64,000 nucleotides of DNA from Clytia hemisphaerica. Lineage: Eukaryota; Cnidaria; Hydrozoa; Leptothecata; Clytiidae. Shown here one piece after another: positions 1-11,776 of this stretch. A program made the position numbers and the translations under genes. Location of the stretch: NCBI GenBank assembly GCA_902728285.1, contig CACVBU010001294.1:2078483-2142482 (forward strand). The letters are read 5' to 3'. Within the stretch, counting starts at the first letter, position 1. Each line of letters opens with the position of its first letter. The notes below the pieces were generated by a model. That model searched no databases. It worked only from the letters and a program-made list of their open reading frames with translations, and had not been told where the DNA came from.

Positions 1-494
1 AAAGCCACATTCTCGCCCGAACTTTAAGATACTAAAAACAAGGGATTAACCAAAATTCTCAATACGTTTTGACCGATATTGTATACTTTTTAATCGTGTT
101 ACCCAAATTCACCTCATGACAATGGCACAAGTTTCTTATCATGCTTAGGATCAAAACATATGCTGAATAAATCTATATACGAACGTAAATTCAGGGTCAG
201 CATTTTATTAAAAAACAAAAATATATTACCGATGCAAAAATAGTATGTGGTTTTAGTGTGGTCGTGTTACAAAAATACAGGCTGTTTGTAGGAAAAAAAT
301 AAGATCTAGCTGAAACTTTCTCCAGACCTTCTCTATAGGATGCTTATACCTCAGGAAAAATTCCCCTAAAATCCCACTGGTGGAACATCCCTTTTTTGGG
401 ACATTTCTATTTTCCCCAGGCAAAATCCTAAGGGCGAGATTTTTTGAACATTTCAAACTTATTTCCAGACAATATCATGTATACCATTCGAAAG
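1..494. other. Left edge, no gene seen
   Basis: AT-rich sequence with scattered short ORFs that show no family features or splice context. I see nothing I can name here. Confidence 0.5.
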
Positions 495-700
495 CTCTCG
501 AAAAACTATATAGAAGACTTTTAAACGGTTATAGCAGATTTCCCTACCTAACTCGAGATATTTCATGCGCAAGTTCCACTTTTCGCCACACTTTGGTCAA
601 AATTGACCATAAATAGCATCTTCTGCGTGAATTATCTTGAGTTAGGTAATGAAATCGGCTATCGTGTTTTACAGGATAGCTCTTTTTTAGCTTGCACGGC
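495..700. repeat. Imperfect long hairpin
   Basis: The arm at about 531-573 (ATTTCCCTACCTAACTCGAG) is inverted at about 620-662 (TTGAGTTAGGTAATGAAAT). Probably a degenerate MITE; the edges are uncertain. Confidence 0.65.
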
Positions 701-1255
701 GGACGTTTGTTTCTTCCTATCGTGTCGGAGCTTTCAAACAATGTCAATTGAATTATCTGGTATTTCTTCTATTGACTATGTTTCAAACGATCAGCCGATG
801 GCTCTGGCTTTAGGTATAAGGTAATGTCAGCGATAAAAAAGGAAAGTTGGTGGACCTGATGTGATGGTGGCAGACATCTTGAATTTCTCCCTGTTTCTTT
901 AAATCTGTTTTATTCCAGTTATTAGCACAGTCCAGTAGTCCAATCGCACTACTTTTCTATAAACCCAACAATCCAGTGTGAGTTTGCTGAAAGGAAAACT
1001 AAACAATTTGAATCCTTTTTAGACATTGAGATTGATTTATATTTTCCAGCGAAACAGAACACAGACTGACAGAACAACAGTCTGACAGTTATTTATATAG
1101 TTTTTTCCATCATCGTTCTAACACTATTGATACAGAACAGCACACAGCTGACAATTAAAAGAATTTTTGAAACTGAACTAAAGTATAAAACAAGGCGCCC
1201 TATAAAAGGGAAATTCCATAAAGGAAAGTTTGCATTTTGCAAAAATCTATATATA

Positions 1256-1702
1256 CAGTAGTTGACACTCTCTAATTCAAATTTCAAGGGATTCTCATCG
1301 AATACCACAGCATATTGAATATTGAGAAAGTCTCCCAAATCCCTAAAGTAAATATTGAATTATAGAGTAACACAGGAAGAAGAAGGCGAAGCGAAGGTTG
1401 ATTATTGCGATTGGTTTTTGAACGTCGAATCAGTACAATAACCGAAGATCTTGCTGAAAATTTATATAAGTTTTTTGGAAGAAATCTTTGATATTTGCAA
1501 TATTTGAGGAGTCAAATTTTGAGTTTCTAATTTGAACGCAACAAAATCGAACATTTGAATTTCAAAATATCTGGCATTTTTTTTGTTACTAGAAATCAAA
1601 TAAGAGAGTGGTTTTTCAAAACCTTTAAAGTGACTTCAAATTTTTATCCAAAACGGGCTTATCAATAGTAGAAGAACGTCAAATTAGACAGTGTCAACTG
1701 TA
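1256..1702. mobile_element. TTGACACTCTCTAATTC MITE (pogo-like)
   Basis: ACAGTAGTTGACACTCTCTAA at the left and TTAGACAGTGTCAACTGTA at the right are inverted. The interior has the ATCGAATA and ACGTCGAATC phrases shared with 8477, 22180, 41531 and 51649. Shortest family description: CAGTTGACWCTCTCTAATTC. Confidence 0.7.
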
Positions 1703-1753
1703 ATTACATTTTTTGCTTTTTGCTCCTAAAATAATTTGAAGATTTTTCACAGT

Positions 1754-2290
1754 ATGGCAGAGGAAGACTTTGCGATTAATCTAGACACTGCATTGAATGT
1801 TGCACATTTCCGAAATTCAAGCAGGACAACTGGCAGTCGTACCTATTCTTGCGCTGTTGATTGCTTTCTTGAAATATGTTACCGCTTGCTTCTTCCAGAA
1901 ATGAAAGCTAAAGTATCATATGAAAAATCAAGTGATTTTTTTAAGCTGCTTCAATTAAGTGGATCAATGGAAATTTCACTTGAAGATTACGATATGAAAA
2001 GTAATGCTTTTCGACTGCTGGATGAAATTAGGGAACCGGTATGGTCTAAGATTATTGAAAATTGTGGTACCTTTGTGAGAAGAAATAGCGACGCAGAGTT
2101 TCAAGAGATTTTTGGAAGTAATATTTTCAAAGAATTATCAGAAGAAGAGAGACATGTTTTTGAAACAAGTTTTTGCCACCGCAGGAAGCCTAAAGCTTCC
2201 GAGGATGGCATTCATAGCTTCACGCATAAGGAAGTTAGGCAATCATCTCATAATTTTGCGCGCGTTTTTCAGTATTTTAGTTCCGGTTAA
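1754..2290 (+). CDS. ORF of unknown function, possibly Cys-protease-like
   Basis: The ORF starts at ATG 1754 (MAEEDFAINLD...) and runs 178 codons to the stop at 2288-2290. Around residues 30-50 it reads TYSCAVDCFLEICYRLLLPEM, which resembles the region around a catalytic Cys in ubiquitin-peptidase-like folds. A REPVWSKI block follows near residue 110. Length and composition argue against chance in DNA this AT-rich. It lies just right of a MITE (1256-1702). It may be a domesticated or transposon-borne ORF; the function is not established. Confidence 0.4.
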   Translation: MAEEDFAINLDTALNVAHFRNSSRTTGSRTYSCAVDCFLEICYRLLLPEMKAKVSYEKSSDFFKLLQLSGSMEISLEDYDMKSNAFRLLDEIREPVWSKIIENCGTFVRRNSDAEFQEIFGSNIFKELSEEERHVFETSFCHRRKPKASEDGIHSFTHKEVRQSSHNFARVFQYFSSG

Positions 2291-2299
2291 ATGGTGTAC

Positions 2300-4770
2300 C
2301 TGTAACATTCTTAGCTTGACTGTATTCTTATTGTTTTATCATCATTAAAACACTTTTCCGGATTTGTTTTGATCTGATTACCCATTTTCAAAGCTCTCTA
2401 TATGTCTTTTTTTATTACCTCAGGGAGTCGAATTAAGGGAAATTCCTTTTTTGTTGGGAAATTCCCTATTTAAACCACAAGTAGTTATTAACCGCTCTGA
2501 GCAACGCAAATTAGAAATTTTTATCCTTTCATAAACTTGTCGTTTGACTTCAGCTTGGTACAGTAGCGTTTAGTATGATATAAACTAATCGTTATATACC
2601 ATTATTTTGGTAATAAAAGAGATGACAAAAAAAACAGATAAATAACTTATCTTATTTCTATTTAAGAGAAGGACACAAATTGCTAATTTTTGTAGACTAA
2701 ATTTAGTTATTTCCAAATTCAACAACTTATTTGATCGTTCTTCTGCGGTGGCACTTTAATGAAAATTATGGCTAGTAAGAATACTTTTGCTCAGGTAAGA
2801 AAATGAAAATGGCTGTTACTTAGATTAAATTTTTGCCTTTTTTCGCGATTTTGGCTAAAAGCCTGTTTTTCAGGCCATTTGTGATATAAAACAAAAATTC
2901 TGAAAAATTAATATTCAGGTACTAGTCATACAAACATATCAAATCAAATTGGTTGAGAAATAAAGATGTTGCCTGGAAAATTCAAAGTAAATATTTTAAA
3001 AATCACAAATTATGGAAAGAAAATTAATTAAAATATAGTCACATATATTCCATTATACCCGAGTATGGATCAAACAAGGGAGCAAAAAAGAGTGCCCTCT
3101 TAAAGTGCAAGGATTTCAAAAATGCTTATATTTTTATGTATAATACTCACAACGTTATGTTTTCTACGGAACCACTCCCGTTTTTACAAGAAGCTAGAGA
3201 AATTGTTTAAGATTTGCCACTACTGACTAAAATTTGGGTGTTTAAATAGAAAACATTACGTAATAAAGATCATAAATTGAATCTATTAGATCAAGTTAGT
3301 TAAGAAGGATGTTTTTCGGCATTCACATTCACATCCGGTATGCATCGTATAGTAAATATTCTCCATGGTTCCATCAGCTTTCTTCTTCTGTATAAAGATG
3401 ATGGTGCTCCTTTGTATACAATATCCTTCTCCTTGGAAACAAAACTTTTGATTGTTCTGGTCTGGTTTGCATTCAATTTCAGTTGTGTATCTTGGGAAAC
3501 TGGGAGTAAAAAAGGTTCAATGTTAAATTGAGGAAGTACACCGTCGTATGGCATAAGATTCCACTTCCCAAACTAAAATTCTCCTAACTTTTCCAGCATT
3601 TTTCCGCGATTTTTCCGGGATAACCGACATGAATGTAAGGTATCTTGAGTTTATTAAAGAAACTACCTAGCTTTCCGAAGCTCATTTTTCAACTACCCAA
3701 ATTCTTTTTCCGGTAGGAAAGTGACACTGGCTTCTTAGTGCAGGAAGTGACATCTTATGCAAAACAACGGTACTCAATCTTAATCGACAGGTCTATTACA
3801 CATTTTTCTTTTATAAGAACAAACTATATAAGAACATAAGGCTTCGATAGCAAAAAAGTTAAAAACATTTTCTAAAGCATTGTGGACTCAACACCATATT
3901 TCTTAAGAAAATGGCCAAAATGACAAAAAATAAGAACATGTTGAGAACATTAAGAACATCTGAAGACTTTATTTTGGATGTTTTTACAAAAATCTTACTG
4001 GTTACTTCCGAGGTCATAATGTACAGAACAAACAGAACATAATATCATAGTATCGCCTCTTGCACCACGGTCTCCTTTGGTATAACAATGACGGCTTATT
4101 TCGTGTCGACTTTCACATAAGATAATACATGGCAGTAAGAAGATCGCTGTGACCTAAAAAAGAGGAATAATGAATTCTAGACAAAAGCTCTTGGAAGTTT
4201 AGAAGTGACTCCAAGTATACGTTTTTTTACTTTATAAGAACAATTTTATAAGAAAATGAGGCTGAAAACTGCCCAAAATATTTAAAACAAGTTAAAAAAA
4301 ATTTAAAAGGGTCCAAGCGGTAAGTCTAATCACGATTAAACGCATTTCTTTGTCTTCAATCACGATCACTCAAATTCAGTAACAATCCAATGTGAAAAAG
4401 CTTGCGAGTTTAATTTGATGAGTATGCAACCGATATCACTCTTGTTCAAAAGCAAAACCTTTAAATCAAGAAAAGGAATAATAATGGAACTAACCATATT
4501 AAAACAAGCCATTTCGTTGCTGAATAAAACCAAAGGCTAAACCCGGAAGGATTCAAGTAAATTTGATTAGATGATTTCTTTCTACAAATTAAAAAGTTAT
4601 ATAAATTTTTGTCAAAATCACACTTCTTGCTTTAAAGCAGTGAAGTTAACCATAGACATATGAACAGTTAGAAAGACTCACAATAGCTATTTTCTTTTAT
4701 TTTAACCGTACATGTTGAACTTGTGGTACATTAAAAAATTCTTTCCCTTTTGTTGAAATCTAGTCTACAC
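2300..4770. other. Intergenic AT-rich DNA with degenerate TATAAGAACA repeats
   Basis: From about 3800 to 4260 there are repeated TTTATAAGAACA phrases resembling decayed relatives of the TTTTTTATAAG MITEs. No coding signal. The short ORFs at 3300-3554 on both strands look like chance. Confidence 0.5.
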
Positions 4771-4774
4771 AATA

Positions 4775-4961
4775 CTCTTGTCTCCCGAATAGACGGGGGG
4801 GGGGTCCGAATAAGCAAATCTTGACAAGTTTAAGGTCTACACTGTAATGAAATATTGAATCATTCTAATTTAATTAGCGGGGGGGGGGGTCTTAATAAGA
4901 GCGGGGGATGGATTTTTTTCTTTTAACAATTAGCGGGGGACATCTATTCGGGAGACAAGAG
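4775..4961. mobile_element. CTCTTGTCTCCCGAATAGAC MITE with a TA TSD
   Basis: A 187-bp element with ends CTCTTGTCTCCCGAATAGAC and its inverse, flanked by TA (4773-4774, 4962-4963). The interior has G-tracts. The related uninserted sequence at about 51032-51046 reads ACACAATAGACAG with a single TA. Confidence 0.9.
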
Positions 4962-4962
4962 T

Positions 4963-5581
4963 AGACAGCTCCAGGCTTTTAGGCCTTATTCTTGGTCTAT
5001 AGGCACTGCTATAGGCGGCCACAATGCTGGACAAAAGGTTTGTAGACTTCTGCAATATTTGCAAAATACTTCAGTATCGATCAAAAACAAGTTCCCAAGA
5101 GGCTCTGGGTGCTTTCCAAACCTATCCAAACCTATCGAAAGTCTTTCAAAGTCACCCACTGCAGTCTAACCGCAAGGGCAAACCACAAGGGCTTGATTAA
5201 CTGGCTTACACCAGTATCAAAACGCTGATTTTTTGCTTGTGGTTCCCTCAAAAGCAATTCAAAAGCAATGCAACGACTTCAAAAGTGTTTTTCTTAACTT
5301 CCATCCCCTTTCAGACACATTGAAGAGTCATTTTTTTCTATTTCTCATCATTTTTCACTGAAATTTCATTTGTCTACAACCTTTTGTCCGGCATTGCACT
5401 AGTGACCCTCACCGGGAATTTCTTATTAATAGATTTAAACATAATAGACAACTTTCACAAAAGATGTTTATCAATAGAAATTTCAAATAAAAGAATCTTT
5501 AAAACACAGCGATTTATCCAGAGGTTTTCAGTATTCAAAACAAGAGCAGTGCTCATTAGTCAAGCGTCCGAGATCCAGAAT
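4963..5581. repeat. Host repeat of the two MITEs at 4775 and 5022
   Basis: The flanks (ACAGCTCCAGGCTTTTAGGC, then CACCGGGAATT through CAAAACAAGAGCAG) match 51040-51300, where the same unit is uninterrupted apart from a small extra block. The ORF 5384-5584 is part of it. Confidence 0.75.
5022..5396. mobile_element. CAATGCYGGACAAAAGGTT MITE
   Basis: CAATGCTGGACAAAAGGTTT at the left is inverted as AACCTTTTGTCCGGCATTG at the right. It interrupts a repeat that is continuous at 51060-51110 (GGTCTATAGG ... CACCGGGAATT). Confidence 0.82.
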
Positions 5582-6060
5582 TGATATTATGCTCCTAATA
5601 GTAGAATTGAATAGAATTGAAAAGTGAATCGATTTTTAGTTAATCGATAGAACTTATCATGAGCTTATCTTAGCATTTTTCTGGGAGCATTTTCAGAAAA
5701 AGTCATTCTCACAGCTGGATAACCCTGAATTAGTAGTATCCGAAAATGGTATGGTTTGTTAACTTTCGATGTTCCGACCTTGAGATATTTCATTTTTAAG
5801 GTGGGTAAATATGCTGAAAAACTGCTGAATCAGCAAAAAATATCGATAATTTTATTTAAACCAAAATATCTTGAGATCTAGACATCGAAAACTGACAAAC
5901 CATACCATTTTTGGATACTTCTAATTCAGGGCTATCCAGCCGTGAGAATGATTTTTTCTGAAAATCCCTCTAGGAAAATGCTGACGTCATCGGAAAACGC
6001 CAAAAACATAGATTTTTCGCCTTAAAAATGCCATTTCTCGGCACCAGGTGGTCGAAACTT
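5570..6060. mobile_element. Foldback element related to 38497-39121, degenerate
   Basis: The arms around GGTATGGTTTGTTAACTTTCGATGT and its inverse (ACATCGAAAACTGACAAACCATACC) share the CATTCTCAC and ATCCGAAAATGG phrases with 38497-39121. Confidence 0.7.
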
Positions 6061-6260
6061 AACAAATAACCCCATTTTCTTTATCTACTTTTCACGCTGA
6101 ATCCGTTGGTAGCCTCAGATATTTGATTTTCAGACTTAAAAAAAAAACCGTTAGTAAAATGTCCCTTGATAAGTATCAATTCACTCAAAAACTGCAGGAG
6201 ATTCGAAGGGCAATTTTTTTTGTCAACTCTAGAACCTATTTTCTTATTTGGCACCTTTAA

Positions 6261-6352
6261 AGAGAGCAATTAATCGTTAATTGCATCGTGTAGAGAGCAA
6301 TTAATCGTTAATTGCATCCTGTAGAGAGCAATTAATCGTTAATTACACTCTC
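6261..6352. repeat. 31-bp tandem repeat, three copies
   Basis: Unit AGAGAGCAATTAATCGTTAA plus TTGCATCGTGT, starting at 6261, 6292 and 6323. The unit itself contains the palindrome TTAATCGTTAA-type core. Confidence 0.88.
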
Positions 6353-6723
6353 GAAGGGGCGCCAATTTCTTCAAAATTGAGTTTTTAATATTTTTCAAAG
6401 ACTTACTTGATTTCCACGTAATCAAGCAACCCTAGATTGAAAAAAATTAATTAAAAAAGTATCGCACTAAATTATGCAAAAAAAGAAAATAAAGAGAAAT
6501 AGCTAAACATTAAAATTTGGAGGTAAGCTAACAATATATTCTCTAGCCTTTTTGAAGCCCTTTGTAGTTAAGAAGAGAAAACGAACAACCTCGAAAACTA
6601 AAGTGTTATATTCAAGTATGAATATCTACGGTGGCCGAGAAGGGCAAAAATCTTACTTTCTTTTATTTGGGGATTCTTTCTTTTTTGAGGGGAACTTTAT
6701 TTTTTTTGAGGGAATCTTTATTA

Positions 6724-7048
6724 CACGCTTTTTTTATAAGAATACACTTTATAAGAATGTCCATGATAAAAATGGCCAAAAAACTAAGAATATGCTAAGA
6801 ATATCACCATCATGGAATTTTGCTAAGAATGCCATTTTCAATTATAAATCATCAATTATCCCCAAGTTAGGCTCACTCCTTTTACAAAAGTGCCATTTTA
6901 TGCTTGAGACGTATGTACTAAATCTAGTATAAATTAGGATCCTAACCTAAGAATTTGATGTAAGAATATTTTAGGATGATTTTCCCAAAAAAAGTTAAGA
7001 ATATCCATAATGAAATGGATTTACACCATTCTTATAAAAAAAAGCGTG
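6724..7048. mobile_element. CACGCTTTTTTTATAAGAA MITE with a TA TSD
   Basis: The ends CACGCTTTTTTTATAAGAAT and its inverse are flanked by TA (6722-6723, 7049-7050). It shares the TTTTTTATAAG core with 19381-19551 but has a different tip. GGGAATCTTT-type low-complexity repeats lie on both sides. The ORFs 6552-6932 and 6976-7167 are shadows of it. Confidence 0.85.
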
Positions 7049-7344
7049 TATTGTTCGAATCTTTAACTTTGAGGGAATCTTTAATTTTTTGGGGAATCTT
7101 TTTTTTTCGAATCTTTAACTTTGGAGGAATCTTTTTTTATACGAGGGAATGTTTTTTTGAGCCATGACTTTTAAATTTTCTCTCATTCGGTACCGTAATA
7201 ATTGATATTACTGTTACTTATCAAAATGGTAAAAATTTTCAATTTTCATTTTGAATCACGTGGGACATTTTCTGCAATTCAATACCATTTGCTAGTTGAA
7301 GACGTTTGAAATGGAGCATCAACGTTGCATCAATGACATAATTT

Positions 7345-7721
7345 ATGCGTAAAAAATGTTGTTTATGCGCAAAAGATAATGATTCTAACAGAATCGCTTT
7401 GGGACATATTGTTCTCGAAAAACAATATAAGAGGGTTGATCTCAAAGGTACGGGAAATATATTGTATTATGTTTTGACTGGCCACTTTTTAGAGACTCGT
7501 TTTCCAAATCGGGCTCCGGCTCCTGACCTTGTCTTGTTCTGCAGGAAAGAGACAGTGGAATCTCAGGCGGAACAACGGTATGTGCTAAATTAGGACCGTT
7601 TCGAAAGCTCTTAGATAAAAGGCATTGACTTTTTAGAGACTCGTTTTACAATTCGGGCTCCGGCTCCTGACCTTGTCTTGTTCTGCAGGAAAGAGACAGT
7701 GGAATCTCAGGCGGAACAACG
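7345..7721 (+). CDS. Plus-strand gene fragment with a duplicated 33-bp exon
   Basis: The ORF from ATG 7345 (MRKKCCLCAKDNDSNRIALG...) reaches an AAAG|GTACGG donor at 7447. After an intron ending CTTGTTCTGCAG there is a 33-nt exon, 7545-7577, followed by GTATGT. The whole unit recurs 144 bp later with a second identical 33-nt exon, 7689-7721. All junctions are phase 1, so each copy would add 11 residues (KRQWNLRRNN core) in frame. The CxxC may be half of a zinc site. I do not recognise the family and see no continuation downstream, so this could be a gene relic or part of a mobile element. Confidence 0.35.
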
Positions 7722-7769
7722 GTATGTGCTAAATAGGACCGTTTCGAAAGCTCTTAGATAAAAGGCATT
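7485..7769. repeat. 144-bp tandem duplication
   Basis: Two near-identical units begin CTTTTTAGAGACTCG at 7485 and 7629. Each contains the intron 3' end, the 33-bp exon and the donor described for the 7345-7721 gene fragment. The few differences suggest it is recent. Confidence 0.9.
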
Positions 7770-8035
7770 GATAAAGAAAATATGAAGAACAAGACTTTGC
7801 CATTTCTACAGGACTCTAAAAACACCAAATTTCTTCAGAAATTGCACAAAAATACTCCCAAATGATGATGATAAGAACATTTTAAGAACGTTTTTAGCCT
7901 TAAAACTAAAAAAGTTAAAAAGTATTAAAAAGTTAAATTGGATGCGTAAAAGTACAGTTAACACGAAAACAGGGCTCGTAATGATTCTGAGATACTTCTC
8001 AAGTTTATCGTTCGCTGTGTTCAAGTCCTGCTGTG

Positions 8036-9459
8036 TCATTTCCCAAGAGATTTTATCAATTTTTTTGTGTCCTCGCTGCATTTAAAATGTTCACCAGGTT
8101 TTTCACCTTTATTGTTACGTAAAGTCAAATCTGCATCAAAATCAACCAAATACTCTAAAGTTTTTAGTTTATTGAAATATGCCGCCATGTGCAGGGGCGT
8201 GTCTTGGCGTACTGAATCGACAGCATTAATGATGGATGGATCTTTGATGTTTTGGTGTTTTGATAATGTTGTTAACATCGTAAGAGCTTCATCATCTGCA
8301 CCATGTATTACAATGCGATGGATTATATTTCGATCATAGATACCAACAACTGATATATCTTGATTATATTCTGGTAAAGAAGAATATTAACAGCTGTGAT
8401 TCAAAGTTAGAGCGAAAGTTAGAACATTTGGTTACGGTGCAGAAAATCATAGGTCCTGTGTGCGACTGATTGTCTAAAAATGTCGTATAGTTGATGCTCT
8501 CTAATTCGATTTTCCAGGGGAAAAGACTTTTTGTCGAATAAGGGAGCGCTTCGAATAGTAGAATGTCGTTCATGAGAGTTTCTTGTTGACGTTGACTTTT
8601 AATATTATTGAAGCGTATCGAATAGTAGAACGTCGAATAACACAGTGTCAACCGTATTTAAAAAAAAAGGCCGTGGGAAATACTATTCATGGTAAGAGAG
8701 AGCAACAGTGTAAAGGAAGTATTTGGCTACGGTGACAATAAGAGTTCAATTCCTGTTGGGTCTTACCAAGATCTTGTAGAAAAGTACTTGGACGGCTATA
8801 AAACAACTTCCCGAAGTACAGGTCTTCAGCATAACTAACCCAGTAACCCATTTAACAACGGACAATTTCAAAAATGAAAGTAATAAAACATTGTGGTTCA
8901 AATAAAAGGATGTGATATCAGTACATCAAAATTCCATCACACGGATAGTTGATTGACCAAAATAAAGCTCTAAAGGAGCGGGCCAATATATCCATCGGAG
9001 AGGAATGATATTTAACCTTTGATGTGTCGCATCCCCAGTTTGGTGTAACTACCCTTGCGCGTAAACTTGAAAAAATTTCGGTTGGACCCACCAATCGCGC
9101 CGAAAACGAGGGCTGGGGTTCATGCCTCTCGCTGCGGATTCCTTGACGCGGTCTGGCAAAATTCCGTAATTTAAATATTCTAGATGTTAAAAATTTTCCC
9201 GATCTTCAGAGCTTTATGGCGTGTCGGATAAAAATTTCTGCATCTTGGTGTCAAATAACCTACCAGCCAGTTTTGGAAAAGTTTCAGCCCATGTTCTGGA
9301 CCATGCGGACTCCATTAATAAAGTAGTTTTATTTCTTTTTGTTCGCAACGAATTGATCAAATGTGGATTGTGTTCCAGAAGTTCTTCAAATTTCTTGAAA
9401 TTGTCTTCAATTATCAAGTCGTCCACTTCTAAAAAAACGTTATTCAAGAAAACACTCAA
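8036..9459 (-). CDS. Ankyrin-repeat protein, 3' part (two exons, 5' end not resolved)
   Basis: Exon 9264-9459 (right edge approximate) splices through GTAGGT to exon 8036-8370 (acceptor TTTACCAG). The phase-1 junction forms a Glu codon. The last exon reads DTPLHMAAYFNKLKTLEYLV followed by DADLTLRNNKGEKPGEHF, a clear ankyrin repeat (TPLHMAA core), and ends KKLIKSLGK before a TGA. The upstream exon has more weakly repeat-like helices (FEELLEHNPHLINSLR, KTTLLMESA). There is no ATG in frame: the exon opens after an upstream TGA with no methionine, so at least one 5' exon lies further right. The intron (8371-9263) contains an ATTCGA-type MITE. The partner and cellular role are unknown. Confidence 0.75.
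8477..8656. mobile_element. TTGATGCTCTCTAATTC MITE, same family
   Basis: Left end TAGTTGATGCTCTCTAATTC and right end GTCGAATAACACAGTGTCAA are inverted relatives. It lies in the ankyrin-gene intron. Confidence 0.75.
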
Positions 9460-9559
9460 ACAAACTTTCTGGTCCTCTCAGTTAAAAATTCCTTGTAATC
9501 CTTACTGCATAAATCGAAATTTCCTTGACTCGAACAAATTTGTTTTCCCGATTCCTTGA

Positions 9560-11776
9560 AATGATAAGTCCTTTGAATCCGTCAATTGAATTTTCCATTT
9601 TTGTCATTGTCAACAATGAGGCTCAAAATTGTCAAATAGACTAAGAACTATGCTGACCCTATAATTCTTAAATTTCATGCAATTTCGGTGCTTAAGCCGA
9701 AAAATTCTGGTTTGTTGCTTAAAATATGTCAATCCTAGCCTAAATAAGAACAGGATATAAACAATTTGAGGCTCAAAGTGCCAAAAATACTAAAGCAACT
9801 GAGCCTCAACAAAAATTTACTGGTTCTTATAAAACAAGAGAGTATTTTACTGACCATGAAAAGTGTAATTTTGTCCTGACTGATCTTCAATTTCATGATA
9901 TATATTTCCATCCCAAATTCTGTAAATGAAAGTGAAATAGTGGATGCATGAAACAATAATGCCAATTTTAAAACTCTTCAAAGAACATTTCTAAATTTTT
10001 ACATCTATTTGAGGCCTGGAAACCTGAGTTAAAAAAGGGACTTCTTTTGGTTTTGGTTGGATTGGTTTTCGAAGGGATAATTCTTACAGAGCACCATATT
10101 TTGCCGTTTGTCTATCCATCCTTTATTTCTTTGCCATGGATGTTGCCATCACATATCTTTCACATTTTGTAAATTTTGTATTTTCATTATTTGTGATCTA
10201 AAGAGAGAGTGAAAAAATTTGTCATTTCTTTTAAAAAGTTTCGTACATGACTATCATTTACTATAGAACATGGATCACAATCATCCTAACTGACCAGAAG
10301 ATTTTTCAAAGTAATTTAATCATGGAAAAATGAACGTAACAAGAGTCCTTGAGTTTTAAAACCTATTTAGACCCCCTGAAACCCTTAAACTCTTGAAGAT
10401 ACTCCTAATTTTTCATAAAGCTTATTATATTCTGTATTAGATTTAAGATTACACACTTTATTTCAAGATTTATTCAAAAAGCCAAAACCTAAGAACAAAC
10501 TAAGAACAATACCAAACTCATATTTTCTGAAATGGTTTATAAAATGTCGATTCTTAAGTGACTTGTAAGCATATTAAGAACAATTTGAGAAAATTTAACT
10601 CTATCTAAACTCAAGAAAAAAGAGCCTCGGTTATAACTTAATGGCTCTATTATTAAAAAGCCTGTATTAACAACCTCGTGTTGTTGGGGCAAATTTCTGC
10701 CTAAAATATCTTAATCCAAATGAAAATTGAGTTCAAAAAAGGGCAAATGAAAAAAATATTTTGTAATTGTATGATAATAGCATTATAAAAATAATCTATT
10801 TTGTTATTTGTGTTATCTACATATAATATTCTTAATTCACAAAATATCTCTAAATGATGTTATAACATCATAACATCAATATAAATATGTTATACAAAAT
10901 TTTCATAAAATTTCATGTCGATTGATAGTAAAATTTCACGTACAAAAACATAAAAGACTGGATTGACAGAGACTCTAGCTAGGATATAACTTTAGTCTTA
11001 GACCAATAATGTTATTTTTAAGATATTTTGTTTCCGTCAGTGATTTCCAGGGGGTTATTATTTCAAGTCTCAAAATTATATACCCAATACCATGCTATTT
11101 TCGAAAGAAAAGCTCTCTATAAGAGAGGTAGGTAGAAAATGGCAAATACAAAAATAAATCACTACAAAAAGGGTGTGAAATGAAAAATTCAACATTTTTT
11201 AGAGACTAAAAATCCTATTCATCCAGGATATCATAATGTCAGATCATCGATTAGATAGCTCGATAATTTCCAGGGTCCCGGCATTCCAAATGTTCTAGAC
11301 TAAACTGTAAGCAAACTCAGAAATAAATCTCTTCAAGCCTGTTGAGTGTTGTGAAATTAGACAACAACCTCCTTTTAGGAGACCCCGACCAGGTTTCCTG
11401 AACGTGGATCTATCGTTATACGAACATTACGTATTACATTACATATTCTTGAATGTTCATACTTTAATGTTGGATGTGTAACAAGTATAATTTAACAAAC
11501 CCTGATGAACTCGAATCCAATCCCCTTGTTGCGTTAGAGGGTTCATAGGTGTAACGGATCCTAAATCCTAGACTTCATTTGGGTTAATCAGGACGGATTG
11601 CGCTCGCTGCCGTAAAAAACTCCATTTAGTAAGAAGTAAATCCTCTAAAGAAAGTCATTATCAGAGCGCCGGTGGTCTTGATTGATTACCCATGATCCCT
11701 TTCGATTGGGAAATTGTCAATTCTAACCTATTTTATCGTTAATTAGATCAACTTCACCATTATGACACACATTAAA
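9560..11776. other. Region between the ankyrin exons and the TMC stop
   Basis: It should hold the TMC 3' UTR and the missing 5' exon(s) of the ankyrin gene. A minus-strand AATAAA lies near 10456, a possible but distant TMC polyadenylation signal. GAACA-type repeat remnants occur at 9735-9830 and 10480-10700. I could not place a confident exon. Confidence 0.4.

Noticed and set aside
9459-9459. Start of the ankyrin protein at 9459
   Set aside because: The codon there is TTG, not ATG, and an in-frame stop lies just upstream without a methionine, so the exon is treated as internal or 5'-incomplete.
11640-11700. Candidate TMC last exon ending RRSDNDFL
   Set aside because: Weak acceptor; exon 11777-11845 has a strong acceptor, correct phase and the conserved GQDKKFLIEKL block.
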